Source: Brevibacillus fluminis (GTDB taxonomy: Bacteria > Bacillota > Bacilli > Brevibacillales > Brevibacillaceae). From it: a DNA stretch of 64,000 nt. Below, piece after piece: positions 8,056 through 16,541 of the stretch. The translations under genes and the position numbers were made by a program. Where the stretch lies: NCBI RefSeq assembly GCF_003710825.1, contig NZ_RHHQ01000015.1, positions 124,001 through 188,000 of the forward strand, written 5' to 3'. The notes below the pieces were generated by a model, which saw only the letters and a program-made list of their open reading frames with translations, did not search any database and was not told the origin of the DNA. Numbering within the stretch: position 1 is the stretch's first letter; each line of letters begins with the position of its first letter.

Positions 8056-8567
8056 ACAAGCGGCTCCTCTTGATTATCGCACTTCAGATTGCGCTCTTGC
8101 TCGCAATCGTCGGTAAATACCAGTATGTTGCGCTCACCGGGCAGAGCGTACTGCTCAAAACAGCACCAGTCGATCCGGTAGACCCGTTCTATGGCGATTA
8201 TGTCGTGCTCAATTATGAAATCGCGCGAATCGATGGCACGTCTGTGCCTCATGATGTGACACAGGAGGATCAGGATCACCAAGTCTATGTCATCTTGCAG
8301 CAAAAAACGAACCCGTGGCACGAAGCGGTCGGCGTCTACCGAAGCTTGCCCAAGCTTGCGCAAGGACAGATCGCACTGAAAGGAACACTACGGTACGTGG
8401 ACAGCGAGGGTACACGAGAGATAAGTATCGGGTACGGAATCGAACGGTATTATGTGCCGGAAAATACCGGACATGAGATCGAGGACCGGCGCGATCAGCT
8501 TACCATGGTGGAAGTGAAGGTCAGTGGAAGCGGTGACGCGGTGATCGCGCGGCTCGTGTACAAGTAA
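8052..8567 (+). CDS. GDYXXLXY domain protein
   Basis: A 171-aa protein with one N-terminal membrane helix (LLLIIALQIALLLAIVGKY) and an extracytoplasmic domain carrying the defining motif GDYVVLNYEI. This family nearly always sits behind a DUF2157 membrane protein, as here with a 4-nt overlap. It is presumed to act with that partner at the membrane; the activity is unknown. It ends at a bidirectional terminator shared with asnB. Confidence 0.9.
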   Translation: MNKRLLLIIALQIALLLAIVGKYQYVALTGQSVLLKTAPVDPVDPFYGDYVVLNYEIARIDGTSVPHDVTQEDQDHQVYVILQQKTNPWHEAVGVYRSLPKLAQGQIALKGTLRYVDSEGTREISIGYGIERYYVPENTGHEIEDRRDQLTMVEVKVSGSGDAVIARLVYK

Positions 8568-8575
8568 AAATACAG

Positions 8576-8603
8576 AAGCCGTCAGATTGTCTGACGGCTT
8601 TTT
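8576..8603. terminator. bidirectional terminator
   Basis: AAGCCGTCAGA and TCTGACGGCTT form a perfect 11-bp stem with T-run on the plus strand and A-run on the minus reading; it lies between convergent genes. Confidence 0.92.
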
Positions 8604-8610
8604 GCTATCA

Positions 8611-10458
8611 CTACAGCTTCACGGACACACGGTATTCTCTTAGCCAAAAATCAACAGACGCCAAATATGCGAATAGCTGTGGCGTGCTCATCAGCTGGCC
8701 GAACCAAGGAATGCCCGATGCTTTGGCATCGAGATCGGCGATCCGGCTGACATGTTCGCGGTCAATCAGCGCAAGGAGCGGGGACGTTGGATCGTGCAGC
8801 ACCTCTTTCAGCCAGCTGCGCGTCGCTTCGGTATAAGCGGGGTGGTGCGTTTTCGGATACGGGCTTTTTTTGCGGTATAGCACCTCATCCGGCAAAATGC
8901 CCTCCATCGCCTTGCGCAAGATGCCTTTTTCCCGCCCTTCATGGAATTTCATGGACCACGGAACATTCCAGACGTACTCGACGATCCGATGGTCGCAAAA
9001 AGGCACGCGCGCTTCTAGGCTGGCGGCCATGCTCATCCGGTCTTTACGGTCGAGCAGCGTGTTCATGAACCAGTTCAAATTCAAGTAAAACATTTCGCGT
9101 CGTTTCGCCTCCGCAGTGTCCTCGCCTGCGAGTCGTGGCATTTCGTCCAGCGTTTCCCGATAGCGCCGGGCGACGTACTCCTCCGGCTTGATCGCCTCTC
9201 GCAGTTCAGCAGAGAGCCAGTTGGCGCGCTCGGCCGTCATCGACGCCCACGGGAATGTGCCAGAGTTCAGCAGCTCTTCACGGTAAAACCACGGGTATCC
9301 GCCAAAAATCTCATCCGCACATTCACCGGACAGCACCACGGTTTTTTCCTTTTTGATTTCGCGGCAAAACAGATAGAGAGAAGCATCCACATCGGTCATG
9401 CCAGGCAGGTCGCGGGCGATGACAGCGTCTTTGAGCGCAGCGATCAGTTCAGGCGTATCGAACTGGATCGTGTGGTGCTCCGTCTTGGCGAATTCCGAAA
9501 TCAGCTGGGCATAAGGTGCATCCGAATTGGGCTGGAACGTGTTCGCCTCAAAATGCCGATCATTGTCCTTATAGTCAATGGAATACGTGTGCAAGGTGCC
9601 CCGGCCTTGTTTTTCAAACACCTTGGACGCAACCACCGTGATAATGCTGGAATCGAGACCGCCGGAGAGCAGTGTAGCGACAGGCACATCCGCCACCAGC
9701 TGACGGTCGATCGAGTCGAGCAGAAGTGTCCGGATCGTCTCCACCGTTGTGGCGAAATCATCCGTATGCAGCTTGCTCTCAAGTGTCCAGTACCGCTCTT
9801 GTTTGACGCCATCGCGCGTAACCGTCAGCGAATGGCCAGGCCGCACCTCACGGATATTGCGGAAGACGCCGTGACCGGGGGTGCGTGCAGGGGAGATCGC
9901 AAATATTTCGGCAAGCCCCTCTGCGTCGATCTCCGGTTTGATGTCAGGATGCGCAAGCAACGCTTTTAGCTCGGAGCCGAAATAAAACGATCGTTCCCCC
10001 TCGGAATAAAACAAAGGCTTGACGCCCATCCGGTCCCGCGCAAGAAACAGCGTTTGCGCGGTCTCGTCCCAGATGGCGAAGGCAAAGATGCCATTCAGCC
10101 GCGAAAGGCAGTCACTGCCCCATTCCAAATAGGCGGTGAGCAAGACTTCCGTGTCCGAATGAGCCTGAAATTCATAGCCGCGCGCTTTTAAATCCCGACG
10201 TACATCCTCGGTATTATACAGCTCACCATTGTACACCATGGTGAAAGCATGATCGCCCTTGTACCGCGTCATCGGCTGACCGCCGCCAGCCGGATCGACG
10301 ACGACAAGTCTGCGGTGACCCAAAGCGATAGGGCCCTTCACATGAAACCCTTCCGTATCTGGACCGCGCAGCGCCAGGCACGACGTCATGTTGGCGACGA
10401 CATGGCGCTGTAATTCAAGATTTTGGTCCCAATCAATCCATCCCGTAATTCCGCACAT
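8611..10458 (-). CDS. asnB: asparagine synthase (glutamine-hydrolyzing)
   Basis: A 615-aa class II glutamine amidotransferase that makes asparagine from aspartate, glutamine and ATP. The N-terminus MCGITGW exposes the nucleophilic Cys2; RGPDTEG and NGELYN follow in the glutaminase domain (1-about 210). The synthetase domain has the pyrophosphate loop SGGLDS (265-270) and CADEIFGGYPWF. Length (about 615) is closest to the B. subtilis AsnO type, which is tied to sporulation, but assigning it within the AsnB/AsnH/AsnO paralogues needs a tree. It is a single gene between a terminator and the divergent ABC transporter operon. Confidence 0.95.
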   Translation of the reverse strand: MCGITGWIDWDQNLELQRHVVANMTSCLALRGPDTEGFHVKGPIALGHRRLVVVDPAGGGQPMTRYKGDHAFTMVYNGELYNTEDVRRDLKARGYEFQAHSDTEVLLTAYLEWGSDCLSRLNGIFAFAIWDETAQTLFLARDRMGVKPLFYSEGERSFYFGSELKALLAHPDIKPEIDAEGLAEIFAISPARTPGHGVFRNIREVRPGHSLTVTRDGVKQERYWTLESKLHTDDFATTVETIRTLLLDSIDRQLVADVPVATLLSGGLDSSIITVVASKVFEKQGRGTLHTYSIDYKDNDRHFEANTFQPNSDAPYAQLISEFAKTEHHTIQFDTPELIAALKDAVIARDLPGMTDVDASLYLFCREIKKEKTVVLSGECADEIFGGYPWFYREELLNSGTFPWASMTAERANWLSAELREAIKPEEYVARRYRETLDEMPRLAGEDTAEAKRREMFYLNLNWFMNTLLDRKDRMSMAASLEARVPFCDHRIVEYVWNVPWSMKFHEGREKGILRKAMEGILPDEVLYRKKSPYPKTHHPAYTEATRSWLKEVLHDPTSPLLALIDREHVSRIADLDAKASGIPWFGQLMSTPQLFAYLASVDFWLREYRVSVKL

Positions 10459-10580
10459 GTTTCATTCATCCTTCCAAATCCTGCTGTTGGTTCAGTTGTT
10501 TCAAATGCATTCAGCTAGGCACAGGGTATGCAAAAGCGGAGTAGCTGTTGTATGTCCCGATTGAATTACTGAAAAAAGCA

Positions 10581-10609
10581 TTGACAGAATCGAGTGAATT
10601 GCCAATAAT
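10581..10609 (+). promoter_or_regulatory. probable sigma-A promoter of ABC importer operon
   Basis: TTGACA (10581-10586) and AATAAT (10604-10609), 17 bp apart, 68 bp before the first gene of the operon. The -35 is consensus; the -10 is a moderate match. Confidence 0.55.
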
Positions 10610-10676
10610 AAAATTCATATAATTCCGAGTGTATAACTAGGTAAAAGAAAGTGGAACGCTGAACGGGGGAACAGGG

Positions 10677-11519
10677 ATGCAGGTCGTACTTCAAGGTGTC
10701 AACAAGCTTTTTACCAAATCCAATAATCAGACGCTTCAAGTGCTGCGCGATGTTGATCTGGAGATTGGCGCAGGGGAATTTATTTCACTTTTGGGACCAT
10801 CAGGCTGTGGAAAATCTACCTTGCTCAACATGGTTGCCGGACTGGAGTTTCCCTCCAATGGAAAAGTGCTAGTAAATGGAAAGCAGGTCAAAGGGCCGGG
10901 ACGCGACCGCATCGTCGTCTTCCAGGAATCAGGTCTCTTTCCGTGGATGAGCGTGCTGGAAAATGTGATGTATGGGCTTTTGCTCCGCAAGCTCAGTAAA
11001 AAAGAGGCGGAAGAAAAGGCGATGGAAGGCCTTCGCATGGTGCATCTGGGCCGTTTCGCCAAATCGTATCCGCATGAATTGTCCGGTGGAATGAAACAGC
11101 GGGTGGCCATTGCCAGGGCGCTGGTTCTCGACCCAGAGATATTGCTCATGGACGAGCCATTTGCCGCGCTTGATGAACAGACGCGCATGGTGCTGCATAC
11201 CGAACTGCAAGAAATATGGCAACGAACAGGGAAGACGATTATTTTCATCACCCATAACATCCGGGAAGCTGTCATGCTTTCGCAGCGGATCGTGCTGCTC
11301 GGTACGCGGCCAGGCTGCATAAAAAAAGTGTATCAAGTGCAGGCGTCCTTCCCGCGTGATCCGGGCGATGCGCTGCTTGCCCATCTGGAACAGAAAATAT
11401 TGCACAGCCTGGAAGAAGAGATGGCAAAAGTGCTGAAGGAGGAAATGGGAGATGAGTACAATTTTAAGAAGGGTCATATTCATCGGGATCCTTTATACAA
11501 TCTGGGAAGTGATATCTAA
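10677..11519 (+). CDS. ABC transporter ATPase, nitrate/sulfonate/taurine type
   Basis: A 280-aa ATP-binding subunit with Walker A GPSGCGKST (40-48), Q-loop VVFQESGLFPW, signature LSGGMKQRVAIARAL and Walker B ILLMDEPFAALD. FQESGLFPWMSVLENV is typical of SsuB/TauB/NrtD ATPases. It energises import with the permease and lipoprotein encoded next. The last 23 codons overlap the permease start: the permease ATG is at 11452 while this frame ends at 11519, a 68-nt overlap. Substrate (sulfonate, taurine, nitrate, thiamine precursor or other) cannot be read from the sequence. Confidence 0.92.
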   Translation: MQVVLQGVNKLFTKSNNQTLQVLRDVDLEIGAGEFISLLGPSGCGKSTLLNMVAGLEFPSNGKVLVNGKQVKGPGRDRIVVFQESGLFPWMSVLENVMYGLLLRKLSKKEAEEKAMEGLRMVHLGRFAKSYPHELSGGMKQRVAIARALVLDPEILLMDEPFAALDEQTRMVLHTELQEIWQRTGKTIIFITHNIREAVMLSQRIVLLGTRPGCIKKVYQVQASFPRDPGDALLAHLEQKILHSLEEEMAKVLKEEMGDEYNFKKGHIHRDPLYNLGSDI

Positions 11520-12234
11520 ATCCGGCATGTTTCCATCGTTTTTATGGCCGCCGATTCTGATCTCGTCGCACGGGGAAGCAACGGTGCTGGGGACCTTGTG
11601 GCACGGGCTATTGAGCGGACAAATTTTGGAGGCGACCTTCATCACACTGCGCCGGCTTGTGGTCGGGTTTGCCATCGCGATCACGTTGGGTCTTTTGATG
11701 GGCTATGCGATCGCCCGGTACAAATGGGTCGACGATACGCTCGGTTTTTTGATTACGGCACTGCAATCGGTGCCGAGCATCGTATGGCTGCCGCTCGCGA
11801 TCGTATGGTTCAAGCTGGGCGAGGGTGCGATTTTGTTCATCGTGACGATCGGGGCGACGTGGACGATGACGGTCAATGCGAGCACAGGCTTCAAAAACGT
11901 TTCACCGCTTTATTTGAAGGTAGCCAAGACGATGGGATCGAGCGGGCTTCACCTGCTGCGTACAGTCGTGCTGCCAGCGTCGATCCCCCACCTGATCTCC
12001 GGCTTGCGCATCGCTTGGGCATTCGCCTGGCGCGCGCTCATGGCTGGCGAGCTGCTCGGTACGGGAGGCGGCTTGGGACAGCTGTTGGAAATGGGTCGGG
12101 CGCTCCAGTCGATGGATCTGGTGCTGTCAATTATGATTATCATCGGGGTGGTCGGCACGCTGATGGACAACCAAGTATTCATGCGAATGGAAAAAACCAT
12201 TTCGCGCAAATGGGGCGTCAGCACGCGGCTGTAG
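11452..12234 (+). CDS. ABC transporter permease, SsuC/TauC type
   Basis: A 260-aa membrane subunit with about six helices and the BPD_transp_1 coupling-loop region around residues 160-185 (AKTMGSSGLHLLRTVVLPASIPHLISG), which docks to the ATPase. The ATG is preceded by AAGGAGG inside the ATPase coding region, explaining the long overlap. Sequence pattern (ITLGLLMGYAIARY, LQSVPSIVWLPLAIVWFKLG) is that of the nitrate/sulfonate/taurine importer family. Confidence 0.92.
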   Translation: MSTILRRVIFIGILYTIWEVISKSGMFPSFLWPPILISSHGEATVLGTLWHGLLSGQILEATFITLRRLVVGFAIAITLGLLMGYAIARYKWVDDTLGFLITALQSVPSIVWLPLAIVWFKLGEGAILFIVTIGATWTMTVNASTGFKNVSPLYLKVAKTMGSSGLHLLRTVVLPASIPHLISGLRIAWAFAWRALMAGELLGTGGGLGQLLEMGRALQSMDLVLSIMIIIGVVGTLMDNQVFMRMEKTISRKWGVSTRL

Positions 12235-12259
12235 CTGCATGGGAGCGGAGGAGAGAGAC

Positions 12260-13270
12260 ATGAAAAAAATACATGGAGTTCGCGCTTGGCTAGCGGGGCT
12301 CTTAACCGTACTGACACTCACGGGCTGTGCGAACTACTCACAGGAGCCGAAGCCGACAGACACCGTACGGTTCGGATATTTTCCCAATGTGACGCATATG
12401 GCAGCGATTGTCGGATTGGACAAAGGTTATTTTCAGGAGGAGCTTGGCCCGGGTATTAAGCTTGCGCCGAAAACATTTCCAAACGGCGGGCTTTTCATGG
12501 AGGCGATCTCCACCGGACAGATCGATTTCGGCTATACTGGACCTGGTCCCGCGCTAATCAACTACTTGAAAAATCCGACGCATCACATTTTAGCGGGAGC
12601 GGTTGACGGCGGTGCGGTGTTGGTCGTTCGGCCCGACTCCGGCATTACAAGCGTCAAGGATCTGGATGGTAAGCGCGTCGCGATCCCGGGAATCGGCAAC
12701 ACGCAGGATCTCGCGCTGCGCAAGGTGCTGAAGGAAGCGGGGCTGGGGATCAAAGGGTTCGGCGGAACGGTTGAAGTGCTGGCACAGTCGCCTGCTGACA
12801 TGGCAACCCTGTTTTTACAGCAAAACGTCGATGCTGCTGCCGTGCCCGAGCCGTGGGGCGTGAATTTGCAAAAAAAGGCGGGAGCCAAAATTTTGCTGGA
12901 CTGGGACCGGTTCGGCTGGGGCAAGGAGACGACCAATACCGTCGTCCTGGCGACCAAGTCGTTTACGGATGGAAATCCCGAGCTGACGAAAAAGCTGCTC
13001 CGCGCGCATGTTCGGGCTGTCCAGTTCATCAAGGAGCATCCGGATGAAGCGGTCGCGATTTTGGTCAAGCAGCTGAAAGCATTGACCGGAAAAGACATGA
13101 ACGTCGAAGAGATCAAAGCAGCGGTGGCGCGAAGTAACGCGACGTACGACGTTCATGAAAACGTCCTTCGGGAGATGGCCAAAATCAGCGAAGAGGCGGG
13201 CTACTCCACCAAAGCGGATATCAGCGGCTTTATCGACCTCTCCTACTTGAAGCAGGTTACGGGAAAATAA
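12260..13270 (+). CDS. ABC transporter substrate-binding lipoprotein, SsuA/NitT-TauT type
   Basis: A 336-aa lipoprotein with signal peptide and lipobox LTLTGC (lipid-anchored Cys about residue 22), so it acts outside the membrane. VRFGYFPNVTHMAAIVGLDKGYF is the classical N-terminus of NMT1/SsuA-type periplasmic binding proteins, and GQIDFGYTGPGPALINYL is the ligand-site region. ATG 12260 follows GGAGGAGA (12247-12254). It completes an ATPase-permease-binding protein operon; the gene order is the reverse of the E. coli ssu style. A terminator follows. Confidence 0.92.
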   Translation: MKKIHGVRAWLAGLLTVLTLTGCANYSQEPKPTDTVRFGYFPNVTHMAAIVGLDKGYFQEELGPGIKLAPKTFPNGGLFMEAISTGQIDFGYTGPGPALINYLKNPTHHILAGAVDGGAVLVVRPDSGITSVKDLDGKRVAIPGIGNTQDLALRKVLKEAGLGIKGFGGTVEVLAQSPADMATLFLQQNVDAAAVPEPWGVNLQKKAGAKILLDWDRFGWGKETTNTVVLATKSFTDGNPELTKKLLRAHVRAVQFIKEHPDEAVAILVKQLKALTGKDMNVEEIKAAVARSNATYDVHENVLREMAKISEEAGYSTKADISGFIDLSYLKQVTGK

Positions 13271-13288
13271 ATACACGAAGAAACGATA

Positions 13289-13322
13289 GGAACGGGTTGA
13301 AGCTGCAACCTGTTCTTTTTTT
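13289..13322 (+). terminator. Rho-independent terminator of ABC operon
   Basis: GAACGGGTTG pairs with CAACCTGTTC followed by seven T residues, 20 bp after the stop of the binding protein. Confidence 0.9.
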
Positions 13323-13526
13323 GTATACTTAAGCAAAAGCATGGCGTAGCAAGGTTTTCTAATCTTGCGCAGCGCGACTTTACCGTTTGCAGGAATCATG
13401 CTGGTTATGTCGTATTTAGAAAAATTAGTTATTTGCAGCAAGCTCCTTGGGTCTCCCGCGGGAGGCTCTTTCTATTGCCGCAAAACGCACCTGTTCGTAA
13501 GGCGTGCACGAAAGGGGAGATGACAG

Positions 13527-15269
13527 GTGGAGACATTGACGCTGGTGCTGCTGGAGCGGATGGGGTTGCTCTTGGCTGTCACCTTCACATTGATTCAGAT
13601 TCGACAAATTCGGCAGCTGCTCGACCGTCAGTTCAGCATGCTCACCTCGCTTACCTTTTCGTTCATGTTTGGACTGTTTGGCATCGCAGGAACATACGCG
13701 GGCGTCGTGGTGACTGAAGACACGTTTTCTCCTTCCTTTTGGATGGTTAGACTCATGGAGCAAGAAGCGATCGCCAATTCCAGCCTCGTCGGTGTCGTCA
13801 TCGGTGGCTTGCTCGGCGGCCCATTGGTCGGACTTGGCGCAGGAATTGTGACGGGAATCCATCTCTATTCGCTGGGCGGATTCGCCGCTTTGCCGATGGG
13901 GCTCTCGGCTCCGCTCACCGGACTTTTGACCGGCTGGGTCGCGCGTTTCTTTTCGGATGAACGGGTCATTTCACCAGCTAAAGCGTTGTTCATCGGGATG
14001 TTTGCACCGATTTTGCAGATGGGGCTCATCTTGATTTTTGCCAGCCCCTCGGACACGGCGATCCGGCTGGTCAATACGATCGGGATTCCGATGGTGATCA
14101 CCAACAGCGTGTTCATCGCGATTTTCACAACAATGATCCGGCTGGCTTTGAAGGAGGAGGAGAGGTCGGCCGCTTTTGAGGCCGAGCGTGCACTCAAAAT
14201 TGCCGAACTGATCCTGCCTCATCTAAAGCGAGGGTTGACCAAGCAGACAGCGGAACTGACAGCCCAAATCCTGAAGCAGGAAATGCAGGTGACGGCTGTG
14301 ACCATTACGGACACGCAAACTATTTTGGCCCACAGCGGCGTGGGGTCCGGTCATCATGAGCCGGGTGAGCGGGTACAGACACAGCTTTCGCTTCTCGCAC
14401 TGGCGACGGGCAAGGTGCAGGTCGCGCACTCCCGCGAGCAGATTCAATGCCCGCATGCTGATTGTCCGCTCCGCGCAGGAATCATCATTCCGTTCAGCGA
14501 GGCGGGACAGGTGGTCGGGCTGATTAAGCTGTATTACCAGCGCTCCCAACAAATTCGTAAAATCGAGGAAGTGGTGGCCCAAGGGCTTAGCAATCTGATC
14601 TCCAATCAGCTGAACCTCTCCTTTGCAGAAAAAATGACCAGCCTGATGAAGGATGCGGAGCTGCGGCTGCTGCAGGCGCAAATCAATCCACACTTCTTGT
14701 TCAATACGCTCAATTCGATTGTCACCTTGATCCGCATCGATCCGACATTGGCTCGCCACATGACGATTCAGCTTTCCGTGTTCATGCGGCTCAATCTGAA
14801 AATGACGACGATGCAGCTGGTTCCGATTCATCAAGAGCTTGACCATTTGCAGGCGTTTCTGGAAATCGTGAAAATCCGCTTCGCCGATCAGTTCAGCGTC
14901 GTCTATGAGACGCAGGAGGGAATCGAAGAGGCGATGATTCCTCCGCTCACGCTCCAGCCATTGATCGAAAACAGCATTCAGCACGGGCTCAAGGCAAAGC
15001 CAATCGGCGGCTTGATTCTCATTTCGCTTCGCCGCGTTGGGGAAGAGGTCCATATCGCGATCGAAGATAACGGAGAGGGGCTGTCCGAGAAGCAAATCGA
15101 GCAGCTGGGCGCGGTCAATCTGCCAAGTGCGGAAGGGAACGGCATCGGGGTCTACAACGTGAATCAGCGCCTGATCAGCCTGTTTGATACGGGAAGCCGG
15201 CTGCATTATGCCAATCGGGAGGAGGGCGGCACGAGGGTGTTCTTTTCCATACCGATCCACCACCATTAA
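13527..15269 (+). CDS. LytS-family sensor histidine kinase
   Basis: A 580-aa membrane sensor. Residues 1-about 200 hold five to six helices of the 5TMR_LYT type; about 215-345 form a GAF-like domain with a CPHADCPLRAG cysteine cluster; QAQINPHFLFNTLNSI carries the phospho-His H389; LTLQPLIENSIQHGL and DNGEG form the ATPase domain. The start is GTG 13527 with AAAGGGGAGATG upstream. The response regulator gene follows after 14 bp. LytS relatives sense pyruvate or related metabolites (B. subtilis LytST, E. coli BtsSR/YpdAB); adjacent symporter genes suggest a carboxylate signal here. Confidence 0.92.
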   Translation: METLTLVLLERMGLLLAVTFTLIQIRQIRQLLDRQFSMLTSLTFSFMFGLFGIAGTYAGVVVTEDTFSPSFWMVRLMEQEAIANSSLVGVVIGGLLGGPLVGLGAGIVTGIHLYSLGGFAALPMGLSAPLTGLLTGWVARFFSDERVISPAKALFIGMFAPILQMGLILIFASPSDTAIRLVNTIGIPMVITNSVFIAIFTTMIRLALKEEERSAAFEAERALKIAELILPHLKRGLTKQTAELTAQILKQEMQVTAVTITDTQTILAHSGVGSGHHEPGERVQTQLSLLALATGKVQVAHSREQIQCPHADCPLRAGIIIPFSEAGQVVGLIKLYYQRSQQIRKIEEVVAQGLSNLISNQLNLSFAEKMTSLMKDAELRLLQAQINPHFLFNTLNSIVTLIRIDPTLARHMTIQLSVFMRLNLKMTTMQLVPIHQELDHLQAFLEIVKIRFADQFSVVYETQEGIEEAMIPPLTLQPLIENSIQHGLKAKPIGGLILISLRRVGEEVHIAIEDNGEGLSEKQIEQLGAVNLPSAEGNGIGVYNVNQRLISLFDTGSRLHYANREEGGTRVFFSIPIHHH

Positions 15270-15283
15270 GGAGATGAATAAGG

Positions 15284-16036
15284 ATGCGCATTCGCGTCAT
15301 GATTGCAGAGGATGAACGGCTGGCCAGAGAGGAGCTTGCCTATCTCTTGGCACAGGAAGAGGAAATTGAGCTGCTGCCAAACGCGACGAACGGGCGTGAG
15401 CTGGTGGAATTGGTGGCTGCGCATGAGCCAGACGTCGTTTTTCTCGATATCAAAATGCCGGAAATGGAAGGCATACAGGCGGCACGAATGCTAGCGGCGC
15501 GAAAGCGGCAGCCGCTCCTCGTATTTTGCACCGCCTATGAAAATTATGCACTGGAGGCATTTGGCGTCAATGCCGTCGATTATTTGCTCAAACCGATCGA
15601 GCCGCACCGACTGCAGCAAACATTGACTCGCGTGCGCGGCAGGCTGCAGTCTGCGCAGCCCCCACAAGCGCCACAAGGTACTTTGCCGCAGTCAACGCGG
15701 GTCGCCAAGCTGTTGCTCGATGACGGGGAGCGCTTCAACGTGATCGACCCAGAAGCGATTCTCTATGCGATGCGTGATGACCGCGTCATCCAAATCTATA
15801 CGGCCACACAGTGCTACACGTCAAAGATGACGCTGCAGCAGCTGGAGGACAAAATGAAAGCGCACCCTTTTTTCCGCATTCACCGCAGTTACTTGGTCAA
15901 CATTTTGTATGTTGCAGAAATTGCCCCTTGGTTTAACGGGGCCTATAATCTCACGCTAAAGGACGCCAAACGCACCCAGCTGCCCGTCTCGCGCTCCTAT
16001 GCGAAAGAGCTGCTCAAGCTGTTGGAAGGCAGCTGA
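15284..16036 (+). CDS. LytTR-family response regulator
   Basis: A 250-aa two-domain regulator: receiver (1-about 120) with phospho-acceptor D55 in VVFLDIKMPEMEG and conserved K in DYLLKPIE, and a C-terminal LytTR DNA-binding domain (about 145-245) with FFRIHRSYLVNI. It is the partner of the LytS kinase just upstream. Its likely targets are the DUF485/ActP genes that start 140 bp downstream, where CACGCAAAC and CACGCGAAAC occur as spaced direct repeats. Confidence 0.93.
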   Translation: MRIRVMIAEDERLAREELAYLLAQEEEIELLPNATNGRELVELVAAHEPDVVFLDIKMPEMEGIQAARMLAARKRQPLLVFCTAYENYALEAFGVNAVDYLLKPIEPHRLQQTLTRVRGRLQSAQPPQAPQGTLPQSTRVAKLLLDDGERFNVIDPEAILYAMRDDRVIQIYTATQCYTSKMTLQQLEDKMKAHPFFRIHRSYLVNILYVAEIAPWFNGAYNLTLKDAKRTQLPVSRSYAKELLKLLEGS

Positions 16037-16064
16037 AGCAAAACACTCCCTTTTTTTTGCGATT

Positions 16065-16097
16065 CACGCAAACAATCGCGCATCATACACGCGAAAC
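16065..16097 (+). promoter_or_regulatory. candidate LytTR direct-repeat site
   Basis: CACGCAAAC (16065-16073) recurs as CACGCGAAAC (16088-16097), 23 bp apart, about two helical turns. It lies just upstream of a TATAAT (16121-16126) that lacks a good -35 box, the arrangement of an activator-dependent promoter. The assignment to the neighbouring LytTR regulator is inference. Confidence 0.4.
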
Positions 16098-16130
16098 CAG
16101 CCGGACTTTAGAAAAAAACATATAATCAGA

Positions 16131-16144
16131 TTAAAGCGCTTACA
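16131..16144 (+). promoter_or_regulatory. candidate cre (CcpA) site
   Basis: TTAAAGCGCTTACA differs at one position (T for G at position 2) from the cre consensus TGWAARCGYTWNCW. It sits five bases after a TATAAT, where CcpA binding would repress the DUF485/ActP genes in the presence of preferred sugars. Confidence 0.5.
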
Positions 16145-16178
16145 AAATGTAATTTTCTGAAAAAAGGAGCTGGTGTGT

Positions 16179-16541
16179 ATGGCCCAATCGACAGCCGGGA
16201 AACAGTCACAGCAGAAGGGGAGCAGTGAACAAAAAGATCGGTACACTGCGATCGTGCAGTCACAAGAGTTCAAACGTTTGCTTGCCGCGAAAAAAGCTTT
16301 TATCATTCCTCTTACGCTCTTTTTCTTTATTTTTTACTTCGCATTACCCCTCATGACCGCCTATTCAAAAGTGCTGAACACCCCGTTTTACGGATCGATC
16401 ACATGGGCATGGGTGTTTGCCTTCGCGCAATTCATCATGACCTGGGCGCTTTGCATGATTTACACCCGCAAGGCAGGGAAGTTCGACCAGATGGTGAATG
16501 AAATCAAGCAGAAATGGGCAAAAGGTGGTGACTCGAAATGA
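16179..16541 (+). CDS. DUF485 family membrane protein (YjcH-like)
   Basis: A 120-aa protein with two transmembrane helices (KKAFIIPLTLFFFIFYFALPL and a second near residue 75-95), the layout of DUF485/YjcH. In E. coli and many bacteria it is encoded directly before the acetate symporter ActP, as here with an ATGA overlap. It is presumed to assist the symporter. ATG 16179 is chosen with AGGAG at 16165-16169; in-frame GTG 16173 is too close to that site. Confidence 0.88.
   Translation: MAQSTAGKQSQQKGSSEQKDRYTAIVQSQEFKRLLAAKKAFIIPLTLFFFIFYFALPLMTAYSKVLNTPFYGSITWAWVFAFAQFIMTWALCMIYTRKAGKFDQMVNEIKQKWAKGGDSK

Noticed and set aside
14223..15266. 347-codon open frame antisense to the LytS gene
   Set aside because: Shadow of a certain gene; composition rich in His, Arg and Gln as expected from antisense reading.
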